The position numbers were made by a program, and so were the translations under genes. A model generated the notes under the pieces. It was not told where the DNA came from. It saw only the letters and a program-made list of their open reading frames with translations, and ran no database searches. A DNA stretch of 64,000 nucleotides from Bremia lactucae (taxonomy: Eukaryota > Oomycota > Peronosporomycetes > Peronosporales > Peronosporaceae): positions 765,385-829,384 of the forward strand of contig NC_090626.1 of NCBI RefSeq assembly GCF_004359215.1, read 5' to 3'. Positions 32,330-41,946 of the stretch are shown piece after piece. Within the stretch, counting starts at the first letter, position 1. Every line of letters starts with the position of its first letter.

Positions 32330-32797
32330 GAGCTAGTTTCCTAATTTTTGGCAGCGATTGTATTTCTGCAATCGCTTATTACTCGAAAAGCGAGGTCTCT
32401 CGCTTTCGACGGAAGTGATCTGGACCTCCTTACTCGTGTCGTCTTGGAGGACGATACGATGACGAACTAGCTTGAGCCTGTCTCAAGCTAAAGTCATCCT
32501 GTTCCGCAACGGATATTGCTTCTTTAAGCGTATCCAGTTCCAAGCGGAACAGGTGGGTTTTTACGGGACCATCCGTAAGACCTTGCATGAACACCGTATT
32601 CAACGTGTGTTCATGGACTAGGTTATTTGGAATACAACTCGCTAAGAGTCTGGGCATATGCGTGAACATCACGCTTGCCTTGCTTGAGTTTCAGAAGCTC
32701 TGGACGAGCTCTGAACTCAGCCCTAGGCGGTCAAAACATCTGTTTGAGCCGGGCTTTAAAAGCCTCTAGCATCCCAAAGACATATAGGTCGCGCAAC

Positions 32798-33283
32798 TTA
32801 AGGCCCAATGCCCAAGTTTTTGGCACGACCTGCCAAAATTGATTGAGCGAATGCGACTTGCATTTGCTCGTCGACGATGTGACGTGTCCTTATGGCATCG
32901 TCCAACTCGACAAACCATCTCAAGAAGGAGTCTTCTTCGACTCCCCTATACTTAGAGATGTCAATCTCTAAGGTTTCGGGACGACGCGTGTGCGTCATCC
33001 CAGGTACAGGGATCTGTACCTGTTGTATCCTCAACAGCTCTGCCTGTTGAGAGCCTTGCTGATTAAGCAAGGCTACCTTTTCCTTCATCTCGTCAAGTTC
33101 ATGTTGTATGAACTTGGCGATGGTTGAATGGAGGGCATCTCTGTCCAAATTGGACAGCATTGCCAAGATTGCATCGTTTCCTACGGTCGAACTCATTCGT
33201 TCGACCGCACTCCTTTCTATGTCACTTAGAAAGGAGTCGCTTTCAGGGAAAACGTGATGCGTATTCCCACTATCATCTAACAT
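32798..33283 (-). pseudogene. Gypsy A Gag, N-terminal and capsid part
   Basis: 161-residue frame: an acidic leader, a long amphipathic helix (LDEMKEKVALLNQQGSQQAE), then the Gag core RPETLEIDISKYRGVEEDSF, RWFVELDDAI and AGRAKNLG. After a frameshift it continues at 32430-32672 (GLTDGPVKTHLFRLELDTLK, SVAEQDDFSLRQA). A decayed zinc knuckle (NRCQK-LGN ... AHEC in shifted frames) follows at 32335-32400. Confidence 0.75.
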
Positions 33284-33339
33284 GTCTATGTTAGATGTGG
33301 AAAATGTGGTCCTTGGACGGACTACAAGGTGCTACCAGG

Positions 33340-33784
33340 TGTAACGGGATACTACGACTTGTTCTGCTTCAGTACAAGTCTACTTCGCACTGCTTCAGTT
33401 GCGAGTGGTGCCTTACGTCACTTCACGTACACTAGTACGTGCAGAGGAAGACTTATATCTAAGACAACTAACTTAAAGAGGGTTAAATGAAAACTGTATT
33501 AATATAATTAAGTATCTCTTCTTTCCATCTGTTAATGCTAACTTAATTATAACTTAATACTAAACATGCAATTGAAATCTTATATGTCTCTCTCTTTGTT
33601 TACGTTTAAAGCTGATTAATATGCGGGATAAATAGATATAATGGCCTATAACCTTTTTTTATGGATAAGATTTCTATACATTACTATATAAAGTAATATT
33701 CTCCAAATATTATCTACCTTTTAGATAATATATTAATTAACAACCTATAAGTTTTAATTTCATGTAACGATACACCCCGTTACA
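33340..33784 (-). repeat. 5' LTR of gypsy family A, copy 2
   Basis: 445 bp from TGTAACGGGATACTACGACT to ATGTAACGATACACCCCGTTACA. It adjoins the primer-binding site at 33337. Outer flank CTTCT (33785-33789). Confidence 0.88.
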
Positions 33785-34375
33785 CTTCTGCTACTGTTTT
33801 GTTACTTATCCAAGTCCATAGTACTGTATAATTGCTCCAAAACGATATTTCCTATAATTGCTTCAAAACAATGTTTCCTCTGTCGTGATCTTTGTTAAAA
33901 TATAGCTTCCATACGTTAAGTTTGCAAGCTTCTGCCGATTTTAGCTTCCATATGCAAGCCTTTGCCATTTTGTTTTATAAAACTTTTACTTCATATTATC
34001 ACTTAATAAATAATTCTACATACGTACAGCCAGTAAAAACTCGTTTATTAAAATGCAGCCAATTATAGCCGTCGATAAGATATAAAATATATTACTCTCA
34101 TGTGTAAAAATACAGTCTGGTTTTGGGCACGAACGACATCCTCTTCTTCACACTAGTGTGAATGAAAACCTTTCGATCGTCAAATCAGCTGCTGGAAGAC
34201 TAATTCGACCAAATATTTGAGATTCTTTTTGCGTTGGGTAACTGCCATACTTTTCAAACGTCTTTTGGTTAGCGGATCCCTTATAAAATGTCTAGATCAA
34301 TATTTACGTAAATTACACCAAACAATCAAATCATGTTTATCATCAATATAAATTCCAAGAACTTGCTGTATCACG
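33785..34375. other. Intergenic region upstream of MPC2
   Basis: AT-rich with repeated GCAAGC and TAGCTTCCATA words at 33905-33960. No coding sequence. The promoter and 5' UTR of the MPC2 gene must lie in the right part; no motif can be named. Confidence 0.5.
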
Positions 34376-34756
34376 ATGCTGCCGTCCCTCGTCCCCCGCC
34401 TCCAGCAGAAGATTATGGAGCATCAGATCGTGGCAAATAGCCCAAAGCTCACGGCTATGTTAGCTCATCCAGCTGGGCCGTTTACCGTGCATTTTTGGGC
34501 CCCGACGTTCAAGTGGGCCATCTCCATTGCCAACGTCGCTGACATGCGGCGCTCTCCCGAGCACATTTCGGTGGCCCAACAGGCGGCAGTGACGGCCACG
34601 GGCCTGATTTGGACTCGTTATAGCTTAGTCATTTCTCCTAAGAATTGGAATCTCTTTGCTGTCAACGTCTTTATGGCCGGCACGGGCCTCGTGCAATTCT
34701 ATCGTAAGTTCACGTATGACCCGAAAATGATCGAGGTGGCCACCAAGGAGGTTTAG
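34376..34756 (+). CDS. MPC2: Mitochondrial pyruvate carrier subunit 2
   Basis: 126 residues, intact, no intron. MPC2-type protein of the mitochondrial inner membrane that with MPC1 imports pyruvate to the matrix. Conserved HPAGPFTVHFWAPTFKWAIS, ISVAQQAAVTATGLIWTRYS, VISPKNWNLFAVNVFMAGTG and YRKFTYDP; three short membrane helices. Length matches the family (110-135). The first ATG at 34376 gives a basic/amphipathic start suited to mitochondrial import. PAT1 lies convergently about 760 bp downstream. Confidence 0.95.
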   Translation: MLPSLVPRLQQKIMEHQIVANSPKLTAMLAHPAGPFTVHFWAPTFKWAISIANVADMRRSPEHISVAQQAAVTATGLIWTRYSLVISPKNWNLFAVNVFMAGTGLVQFYRKFTYDPKMIEVATKEV

Positions 34757-35515
34757 ACTTTTTAAAAGGCTCCTTTCATTCCTCTTTGAGAACAGTAAAG
34801 TTGATTTGCAATTTTAAATTTCTTTATTGGCATAAGTTCCTTGAAAAACGCGTTAGGTCTTTAAGGAAATTCGATATGTTAGATCTAGGAATGTTTTAAT
34901 TATGGAGGCAAAGCAAGATACAGATAGACGCGCTAGTGAGATGCAACGATGAGTTGGCAAGCATTGCAGCAAGTTAAATAGCAGTAGATTATGTTTATTT
35001 GCTCAAGGTCCCGCTGTTTTAAAACTCAGAATTATCACGTTTATTTTACCGGAAACGGCATCTATGCGTTACGAGTGTCAGCAAACATTCTTGCCGCAGA
35101 AGTGGCCATGAATATGCTTCCAGGCCCAGCACATTGATACAGATAAAATGGCAATGTTCACGCATGAAATAGAAGTGCCATCGTTTCGTTGCCACTTTTA
35201 CTGTCCTACTAATAGTCGTATTTAGTGTAATAGTACTATCATGCTGTCGTTGTACAATCGTTGCTTCTTCAAAAGTTTCGCAACCGAGCAACGCACTCTT
35301 TGCAATTAAAAGAATTGCACCATTTATAAGAGTTTTAATAGGTGGCTTGAAGCAATTCTTTTCTGTCTATTCGACATTAGCAATTCAAAAGTCCTCTCGT
35401 GGCAACTCTTACAATTCTTTCTGAAACGCAAGCAATGGATCGACTGCAATGTGCAACTTTTTAAACGAGTCAATTCAAATCGTTTAGCAAACCATGCAAA
35501 TAAAAAGTAATGACA
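34757..35515. other. Intergenic between MPC2 and PAT1, no gene recognised
   Basis: Holds the 3' ends of two convergent genes. An 81-residue minus frame (35046-35291) has no motif and looks random. Confidence 0.5.
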
Positions 35516-37489
35516 CTATTCGGAGCGAGTCATAGCTGTAGCCAATTGCACAAACACGTTCTGGTGATACTCCCACCGTTCTTTCACACTCTTCACGTCG
35601 CTACCGTCAGTCTCGGCAAGTTGCTGAATCGCTGCGCCACCACACTTTAAAAGCGCTTGTAAAGCTTCAGCCTTTGCGCGATTGTGAAGCACCAGAGAGA
35701 GAGACTCCACCGTGTGACCGCTTACCGCACGTTGTAGCCATTCCGTCAAAAGGGTTGCCGATGGCGCCGGTGGCACATAAAGCAACAATAGCACCAACGT
35801 TTGACACAAGCGATCGTCTTCAGGATCCTTTTTATCCAATAAACGTCCGGCAACTGCCCGTGCCGCTAAAAGAAGGTCCACTAAATAAGGCAAAAGCACA
35901 AACCGAGCAGATGGGTACAACAACGGTAACGCCCGACTCACGAGAACCTTGCCTTTCTTCACCGAGAGCATTTTTTCCACTTGCACGACGTCACAGCGTG
36001 GCTTTCCTTTGTCCTCAATCGTGTGTCCCTTCACGCCAACAAGACCAGCAAGTTCCATTAACAACGACGTCGTACGAAGTCGCAATGCCGCTAAAGGGGG
36101 ATCCATGTCCTCTTTTTTCATACAATGAAATTGCTGAACGTGAATCCCACGAGCATCCAAGAGATGTCGAGCCTCTTGCAACGACAGCAAACAGTGCATG
36201 CCACGATCAATTTGCATACGTAATGTCCACGTAGCATTGTCAAACACGGATCTTCGATTTGCGGTTTCGGTCATGCGCAAGACTTTTGCCCCTTGGGCTT
36301 CCAATGCGACCGTCTGAGCACCAGGACTTCTTGTTGAGTTACGTACGGAAAGGGAACTACTGGTTGCTTCACTGCTTGACTCGGCGGTCATGGAACTAGC
36401 GTCGTTTAAAGGAGAAGGATTCACATGGGTACATCGGTCGGACTCCTCGGATTTAATTGGAGATGCCCCACTTGTAGCCAAGTTCAGCAGTTGCTTTGGA
36501 CGGTATAAACTGCTTTTGGCATTCCGACCGAGAACGTGGTACTCGGCCTCCCAATTGCGCGACTTGACTTCGCGTTGAACATCCCGAGGATCAATGGATT
36601 TCACGTGTTGCAACTTCCACGATGGCAAAGGAATGGACGAACGACCAACGATGTTTGTGCGTGTGCGTTTTTGCATGAAATGATGAAAATAATAATCATC
36701 ACTAAATGGATCACTTGAACGTAGCCATTTCATTTGTTGTTGAATCACAAATTGAATATCCCGTGGGGTCATCATTTGAAATGCCAACACGGGCATTTGC
36801 ATTGGGACAGGCACTCCGTTCGTGTAGCCATATGCTTGAGGAAGTGAAGAACCATGTCCATACTGTGGCAAAGAAGATGGATACACTCCTGGTGGATGAG
36901 GAGGCACGTACATAAGGGGAGGTCGGAAGGCCATTGTTTGTGGCGGTAATGGCGGCGCTGTGTACGCATTTGCCGGTGGCGTTGGCGGTATTGGAGGCAT
37001 CAACTCACGGGGTGGAAGCGGCGGTGGAGCCTGTGGTGGCAGCAACTGTACAGCCCCAGTATCATCATCATCAAGACCCAGTCCTTTGAGGCCAGGAATT
37101 TGGCTCTCATCCAATTCCGTGTCCTCAAGGCTCAAGCCCGGGGGGAGTGCTCTTTCATTTGGGTTTTGCGCCTCCGCTTTGGAGCCATGAAACTGTTCTT
37201 CAAGTCGTGAAAACTTTTGCTGTCCTCGGGCCCACTTTAAATCTTCCGATGGAGGTGCTAATCCAGGTGGAGCACGGCTACTTTTGGCTACACTTTCCGA
37301 CTCGAATGTACCCATGAATACCGCCGAGAACGCATCGTTAAAAAATAGCGACGAAGTGCCGCCTTCGCTGGCCTGCGCACCACTTTCCACGGGTCCAAGC
37401 AAGTCATGGGCACGGAGATCGGCCAACAGCGACTCGTACTTTGTATCATCGACGCTGCCATTGGCAAAGAAGGCTGGAAGACCGTCCAT
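35516..37489 (-). CDS. PAT1: PAT1 homologue (mRNA decapping activator)
   Basis: 657 residues, single exon. Pat1 links deadenylation to decapping in P-bodies, binding Lsm1-7, Dcp2 and Dhh1/DDX6. Visible: acidic N-terminus with NDAFSAVFMG; a Pro-rich middle (LLPPQAPPPLPPRELMPPIP, about 148-167) and MYVPPHPPGVYP; the core RDIQFVIQQQMKWLRSSDPF, DDYYFHHFMQKR (about 243-275) that is typical of Pat1; WEAEYHVLGRNAKSSLYRPK; and a C-terminal helical repeat domain (about 405-657) beginning TWTLRMQIDRGMHCLLSLQE. The minus-strand sequence CCAG/GTAAGA at 37603-37612 could be a 5' UTR splice donor. The (AC)n run at 37580-37597 lies in the upstream region. Confidence 0.9.
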   Translation of the reverse strand: MDGLPAFFANGSVDDTKYESLLADLRAHDLLGPVESGAQASEGGTSSLFFNDAFSAVFMGTFESESVAKSSRAPPGLAPPSEDLKWARGQQKFSRLEEQFHGSKAEAQNPNERALPPGLSLEDTELDESQIPGLKGLGLDDDDTGAVQLLPPQAPPPLPPRELMPPIPPTPPANAYTAPPLPPQTMAFRPPLMYVPPHPPGVYPSSLPQYGHGSSLPQAYGYTNGVPVPMQMPVLAFQMMTPRDIQFVIQQQMKWLRSSDPFSDDYYFHHFMQKRTRTNIVGRSSIPLPSWKLQHVKSIDPRDVQREVKSRNWEAEYHVLGRNAKSSLYRPKQLLNLATSGASPIKSEESDRCTHVNPSPLNDASSMTAESSSEATSSSLSVRNSTRSPGAQTVALEAQGAKVLRMTETANRRSVFDNATWTLRMQIDRGMHCLLSLQEARHLLDARGIHVQQFHCMKKEDMDPPLAALRLRTTSLLMELAGLVGVKGHTIEDKGKPRCDVVQVEKMLSVKKGKVLVSRALPLLYPSARFVLLPYLVDLLLAARAVAGRLLDKKDPEDDRLCQTLVLLLLYVPPAPSATLLTEWLQRAVSGHTVESLSLVLHNRAKAEALQALLKCGGAAIQQLAETDGSDVKSVKERWEYHQNVFVQLATAMTRSE

Positions 37490-37710
37490 ATGGGCGTTTT
37501 AAACCGAGTAGGAGACAAAGGCAAGTAGTACTAGTGCGAAGATGTAGAGGTCACGAAGATGGGTGGAAGCGGCGAGATGGGTACACACACACACACACTC
37601 TTACCTGGACTTCTTCGATGGCTTTACTTGGCAAATTTAAATTTGCCTCCCCTATTCATGCCGCAACGTAAGGTGAAGATCGCGCAACTTATTGAATAAA
37701 ACAATATATT
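37490..37710. promoter_or_regulatory. PAT1 upstream region / PIG-S 3' end
   Basis: 221 bp between PAT1 start and PIG-S stop (both minus). Contains a CA microsatellite (37580-37597) and a donor-like CCAG/GTAAGA on the minus strand that may begin a 5' UTR intron. Confidence 0.4.
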
Positions 37711-39428
37711 TTATTGCAGCTTGTTCTTAGCTACACATTTGGCTTGATAACGTTTATATTCCCGTGCGAGACCCATTAGAAACGGAAGAAGGAGAGGCGC
37801 AAGGAGTGGCGCATACACCCCAAGCATCTGGTCTTGAGGGAAATAAAGCTGTCGAATCATTGTAGGATCGGAATACGCTGCGTCCGTGAGCTCCGAGGCT
37901 TGGCGAGCCATCGCCAACAATACGTGCAATTCTTTGACCGTTTCATGACAATTATTGGTGCCGAGAATGGCTTCAAGTTTCGTCACGGCTGCTTCGACTC
38001 GAGAGTGCACTCGATTTGACACGCTAAGCTCTGGCAACGCTTTTACGAGCTTCACAGTGGACTGGAGTGTTTCAATGGCTGTTTGCAGGAGTTTCGTGAA
38101 GCGATTGCGCATGAGAAGGTCGAGTTCCCAATCTGCAATCCCATCGGTAGACGACGGAAGAAACAATAATTGTCGATCCAATGTATTGGTAATTTTTGTG
38201 GCATCTTTTTCGTCGTGGCGATGACGGAACGACGCAACACCGAGTAAAGTTCGAAACTCGGTGATGAAAAGGCCCATGACTCGTTGCAATTCCCGCGTTG
38301 TAGTTGCAATTGCCACTTGTTTGTCATGATTTAACGAGTTGCCATTGAAGGCGATGGAATTTAAAATCACAACAATACCCCATCCTGGCAATTCAAAGGA
38401 TGTTGCCAAGTTTGCTTTGCTCGCATCTTGACGAATGTACAAAGGCGTGTGAGCAAGATCAGGAAGTGCCGCCATAAAGTGTAACACTTGCTCGCCATCA
38501 TCCAGCACAGAGGCATCGAAGAAATCATTGACGCTTTTAAACTGCAAGTATGGAAAAAAAAAACGTGTGTCCAAATTGCAATATTGCAATACAACAATTG
38601 ATCAATACTCACGAAACGTACATGTTTTAAATCGTCCGCATAAATGTAAAATTCCGTTTCGTTTGCATTTGGCGTAACCTCATTGGCCACTTTGGCATAC
38701 TGTATCACTTGCGTCTCGATTGTAAACTTAGCAAGCACGCCAACCTTGCGAATAAATTGACCAAGATACTGTGTCACTAATGTCTGTAGATCCTCTTTCC
38801 ATTCCGTCACGGGATTTTCCTTTAAAAGAGAAAATTGAAGGCGATAGTGGAGCGCTCGCCGTGCTAATTTAACGCCAGTGCTAGAATTGTAATTTTGCGT
38901 ATCTTTTGCAGGGTACACGTACCTTTGTAACAAGCGCTCCATGGCCAAATGTACCCCGTCTCCTTCACTTACTTGACACTGTGGGGACCACGCGTGACGA
39001 TACTTTCCCACTGCCAATACAGAAGCAGAAATGGCAGCATTCTCGTTGCATACTAAGACGAGGCTAAAGCGCTTTGAATCCCTCGTCACTAACGTCTTCA
39101 GTACGTCGTCTGTGGCTTGTAGACCAGATTTATACGCTTCTTGTAGCAAATGCTCTTGCTCTGCATTTAGCTGTATGCTTCGTGGTACGTATACGATGGT
39201 AGAGGCACTGGACGACAGCGCAGACAACGATGCCTCCGACCCAAGACTGTAGACGTCCACCTCAAACTTGTCGGGGACACCAAAGCGCGACGCGTCCCAC
39301 GACAACTGCTGAATACGCAGATATGGGAGATCCACACGTTTTACTAGTGTTAAGTGCCAAGCCACCGGCGCCGCTAGTAGCACGAACAGCACAAAAGCTC
39401 CGACAATCTGGAGCCGCGTGCCTGCCAT
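37711..39428 (-). CDS. PIGS: PIG-S, GPI transamidase subunit, two exons
   Basis: Subunit of the ER GPI transamidase complex that attaches GPI anchors to proteins. Exons 38613-39428 and 37711-38541 (minus) with a 71-nt intron 38542-38612 (GTGAGT...GCAG, phase 0), 548 residues; human PIG-S is about 555. Two membrane helices, one at each end, as in the family: LQIVGAFVLFVLLAAPVAWH (6-25) and YAPLLAPLLLPFLMGLAREY near the C-terminus. The lumenal part holds PGWGIVVILNS and FITEFRTLLGV, typical of PIG-S. Without splicing the first exon would run on into a nonsense tail. Confidence 0.92.
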
Positions 39429-39520
39429 GATGTACGCGGGTTACGTTAAAGGTTCTTGACAAAATGTAATCAAAGACACCGATCGAAAATTTAAAAAATT
39501 AAGAATTTTATTTAAAGCGC

Positions 39521-39871
39521 TTAAAACTTGCCCTTCTTGTTATAGTTGCCGGCGCCGTCGGCGACGCCGGGGTACGTCACGTACGGAGGCTGTGGCATTA
39601 CATAATTACCTGATGCAAACGTTGCTTGCACAAAAAGATGTCGGCCTTGAGCTGCATAGTAGGCTTGCGCTTGTTGCGGTGGCAGCGGCACATACCCGCT
39701 TGAGGCTGGAGGATAGCCAATAGGGTTCTGTGCAGGATACGGTTGGCCTTGAGGTGGGTAACCCTGCGGATATTGTACTCCAGAATATGGAGGACCTTGC
39801 GGTGGAGGACAGTGCCCACTTAAAGGCGCATTAACTTGCGGGAAACCACCTTGCTGAGGCGGGTAGTTCAT
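39521..39871 (-). CDS. Small Pro/Tyr/Gln/Gly-rich protein
   Basis: 116 residues, intact. N-terminal two thirds made of YPPQG/QPYP-like repeats (PPPQGPPYSG, QYPQGYPPQGQPYP), then PPQQAQAYYAAQG and a basic GNYNKKGKF end. Such XYPPX tracts occur in annexins, rhodopsin tails and RNA-binding/vesicle proteins; no folded domain is present, so no function can be given. A short alternative splice (20-nt GTAATTATG...CCACAG at the ATTTCATCAGG region) is too short to be real. The first 47 codons recur at 30444-30585. Confidence 0.7.
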   Translation of the reverse strand: MNYPPQQGGFPQVNAPLSGHCPPPQGPPYSGVQYPQGYPPQGQPYPAQNPIGYPPASSGYVPLPPQQAQAYYAAQGRHLFVQATFASGNYVMPQPPYVTYPGVADGAGNYNKKGKF

Positions 39872-40036
39872 CGCTCCGTCTTAATAAACCTCGAACTTTT
39901 CAGAACGCCAGTTCAAACTTTCAATTTTATAAGATCTGAAAGGTAACCTTTTGCATGTTTAGCAACAAGGTGGTTCCAAATTTAAGGCCGCAGGTTTTTA
40001 GAAAAAGTTGAAATAATCACAAAACAGACGACCAAG
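39872..40036. promoter_or_regulatory. Bidirectional promoter, Pro/Tyr/Gln-rich gene and PEN-2
   Basis: 165 bp separate two divergently transcribed genes, so both must be driven from here (identical copy at 30279-30443). It contains a TTTTATAAGATC stretch (39927-39938) but no motif that can be named securely. Confidence 0.5.
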
Positions 40037-40492
40037 ATGGTGCGTAAGGAGTCGGTGGCAGATACGCCGGTGCTGGAGGAAACGCAGCGCATGGAGCAGC
40101 CTGTCGAGACGAATAACCGCGGGAATTTCACGCGGAATTTAAATAAAGAGGCAGACGAAAGCGTCGCGCGCAAGATGTTTCTAGGCGGGCTAGCGCTTTT
40201 ACCGTGGCTGCACTTGGTTAACGTCATTTTCTACCGCAAACAATTCATCGACCCGACTATCGATGCCAAAGTCACACTCTGTACGTCTTACAAAAGTGCT
40301 TTCTATAGTGGTTCTAATGGATTGAATGGATTGGTTGCAATGGCAGGGGTACGACGGTCGTTCATGGGCTTCTGCTTCTGGACTATTGTTTTCATCTCGT
40401 GGGTGCTTTTGTTTCAAATGAAGTGGAAGGATTTTGGCTGGCAAAGTCTCGTTATGGTCGTGCCGGAAGAAGACGTAAACTTAGGCTGGTAA
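40037..40492 (+). CDS. PEN-2 homologue (gamma-secretase subunit), copy 2
   Basis: Exons 40037-40280 and 40347-40492, 66-nt intron 40281-40346. Three-helix PEN-2 fold expected: KMFLGGLALLPWLHLVNVIF and GFCFWTIVFISWVLLFQ are the hydrophobic segments. The C-terminus is the acidic VVPEEDVNLGW. Identical to 29823-30278; see the assembly finding. Confidence 0.88.
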   Translation: MVRKESVADTPVLEETQRMEQPVETNNRGNFTRNLNKEADESVARKMFLGGLALLPWLHLVNVIFYRKQFIDPTIDAKVTLCTSYKSAFYSGSNGLNGLVAMAGVRRSFMGFCFWTIVFISWVLLFQMKWKDFGWQSLVMVVPEEDVNLGW

Positions 40493-40592
40493 CCTCTAAA
40501 ACCTAGTATTCTGACTCTATAGACGTTCTTTTAGGCTAGAAGCCTACCTTTCATACCTGATAAATGTAACATTCCCTCCATTTGAAATATTC

Positions 40593-40692
40593 NNNNNNNN
40601 NNNNNNNNNNNNNNNNNNNNNNNNNNNNNNNNNNNNNNNNNNNNNNNNNNNNNNNNNNNNNNNNNNNNNNNNNNNNNNNNNNNNNNNNNNNN
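40593..40692. other. Assembly gap (100 N)
   Basis: A run of exactly 100 N, the conventional scaffold spacer for a gap of unknown size. Confidence 0.99.
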
Positions 40693-41194
40693 CGGAGCTT
40701 TAGGCTCCGAATCCTCGATGTCAGAACCATTATGGATTACGGCCTGAGCATAAGGCGTTGTGGTTATACCCAACGGAGAAGCGGCTGCGCCTTTATGGGC
40801 AGCGCTCTCATTATCTGTCACTGCGCTATCCAGCGTAGACGACGAGACAGCATTCGTAAATGTTGCTGTCTCCATTTTGCGAGCCATGAGAGAAGTTCGG
40901 ATGGGCAATGATGCGCCATCATCCTTCCTCATAAACTCGTTGTCTGCATCACTGCTATGAGGTGACGGCAACGGTGTCGGCTCATTGTAGTCGACAATGA
41001 GCGACGGATCAACATCCTCACTTTTATAGTGGGATGGATTCTTTAGCCTGTTTACGCGACAGCCGCAGTGGCTGTCGGCGTTCCGACTAAGGCATTAGAC
41101 GCGGCCGGCAAATTAACGCGGCGCGTTCGCTTAGTGCGATGTTGAGTGGGCGTCTTCGCAGACAACCACCAACGTGGCCCTTTTTAGGTGGCAT
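40693..41194 (-). pseudogene. Gypsy C antisense ORF, copy 1 (cut by the gap)
   Basis: Starts with an ATG at 41194 (MPPK), 133 bp inside the LTR at 41327. A frameshift follows within 20 codons. 40693-40971 continues with MRKDDGASLPIRTSLMARKM, NESAAHKGAAASPLG and IHNGSDIEDSEPKAP, matching the plus-strand copy at 61975-62379 closely. It lies on the strand opposite to the element's sense (polypurine tract beside 41327 is on plus). Confidence 0.6.
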
Positions 41195-41326
41195 CTTGGG
41201 CGCCGTGTATGGGAATACGTGCGCTTGAGTGATCGAGTAAACTAGCGGCGCGTAAAGCTGCTCGCAGTTCCTCTCTCCTCTTTGTCGAATTTAAAAAAAT
41301 AAATTCGTTCTTAAAGAGGGATTTGG

Positions 41327-41859
41327 TGTAACGGGCTAAAGTTGCCCTAATGTTACACAGTCCCCGTTAAGTACACTTGGTGTACTTAAGGGGATGGTCA
41401 ACTACTAAATAATAGTAATTAGACCCAGCACTTGGGTGTGGCGCAGATTTGCGACCAACCCTTGTGTATGTGATGCACATGGGTGCATTCACATTAGGAG
41501 GGATGACGGCTAGCGTCATCCGTTACGCGAGGTATCTAGAAAGATACGCTCGCAATACATATTAAATGATATCTATAGAAATAACATTTCAATTGGATAA
41601 AATAGGTATTTGTGTTTAATTCTATTACATATAAATCAGTCTGAAAACTACTTCCTACTTGGTAAGTGCGCACGAAGAGACGGATTACCGCTCCCGTGAC
41701 GACACTTAACCAGAGTACTTAGTGTGTTGGGTGAGATCGCTTGCGCGTCCACCACAACTACCTCACTGCACGCAAGAGAAGCAGGTTAAACCGCTTCCTC
41801 GCTGTGATAGGGTGTGTGTCTTAGTAGAGCGTGGCCGCATTACGACGTGCCCGCCTACA
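41327..41859 (+). repeat. 3' LTR of a plus-sense gypsy C element
   Basis: 533 bp from TGTAACGGGCTAAAGTTGCC to ACGTGCCCGCCTACA. Preceded on the plus strand by AAAGAGGGATTTGG, a polypurine tract. Inverted relative to the next LTR, 87 bp away. The element's body lies to the left, mostly beyond the gap. Confidence 0.8.
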
Positions 41860-41946
41860 GCGTTTGTGTCGAAAATAAGCCGTTTATCGCATGTTTGCTT
41901 CTATTATACAAGCATCATGAAGCGGCGCCAATGTATTGTCACCATT

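Larger units (their letters stand above)
30718..33339 (-). mobile_element. Ty3/gypsy family A, 5' half (gag, protease, RT start)
   Basis: Minus-sense. From the 5' LTR: 2-nt spacer, primer-binding-site-like TGGTAGCACCTTGTAGTCCG ending at about 33318; Gag 32430-33283; protease 31601-32329; linker and RT start 30720-31271; then the gap. Modules are better preserved than in the B copy but still frameshifted between 32672 and 32798 and near 31320. RT core, RNase H and integrase are missing beyond the N run. Confidence 0.85.
39730..40592. repeat. Exact 863-bp inverted duplicate of 29723-30585 (right copy)
   Basis: Covers the 5' part of the Pro/Tyr/Gln-rich gene, the shared promoter and all of PEN-2. 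It ends exactly at the 100-N gap. Confidence 0.9.

Noticed and set aside
35674..36234. 186-residue plus-strand open frame within PAT1
   Set aside because: It runs opposite to a well-supported PAT1 coding sequence and has no recognisable domain.
37580..37597. CA repeat as a regulatory element of PAT1
   Set aside because: An ordinary microsatellite; position in the 5' region alone gives no evidence of function.
29823..40492. True segmental duplication of PEN-2
   Set aside because: The copies are identical and both end exactly at N runs; an assembly overlap in reverse orientation explains this better.
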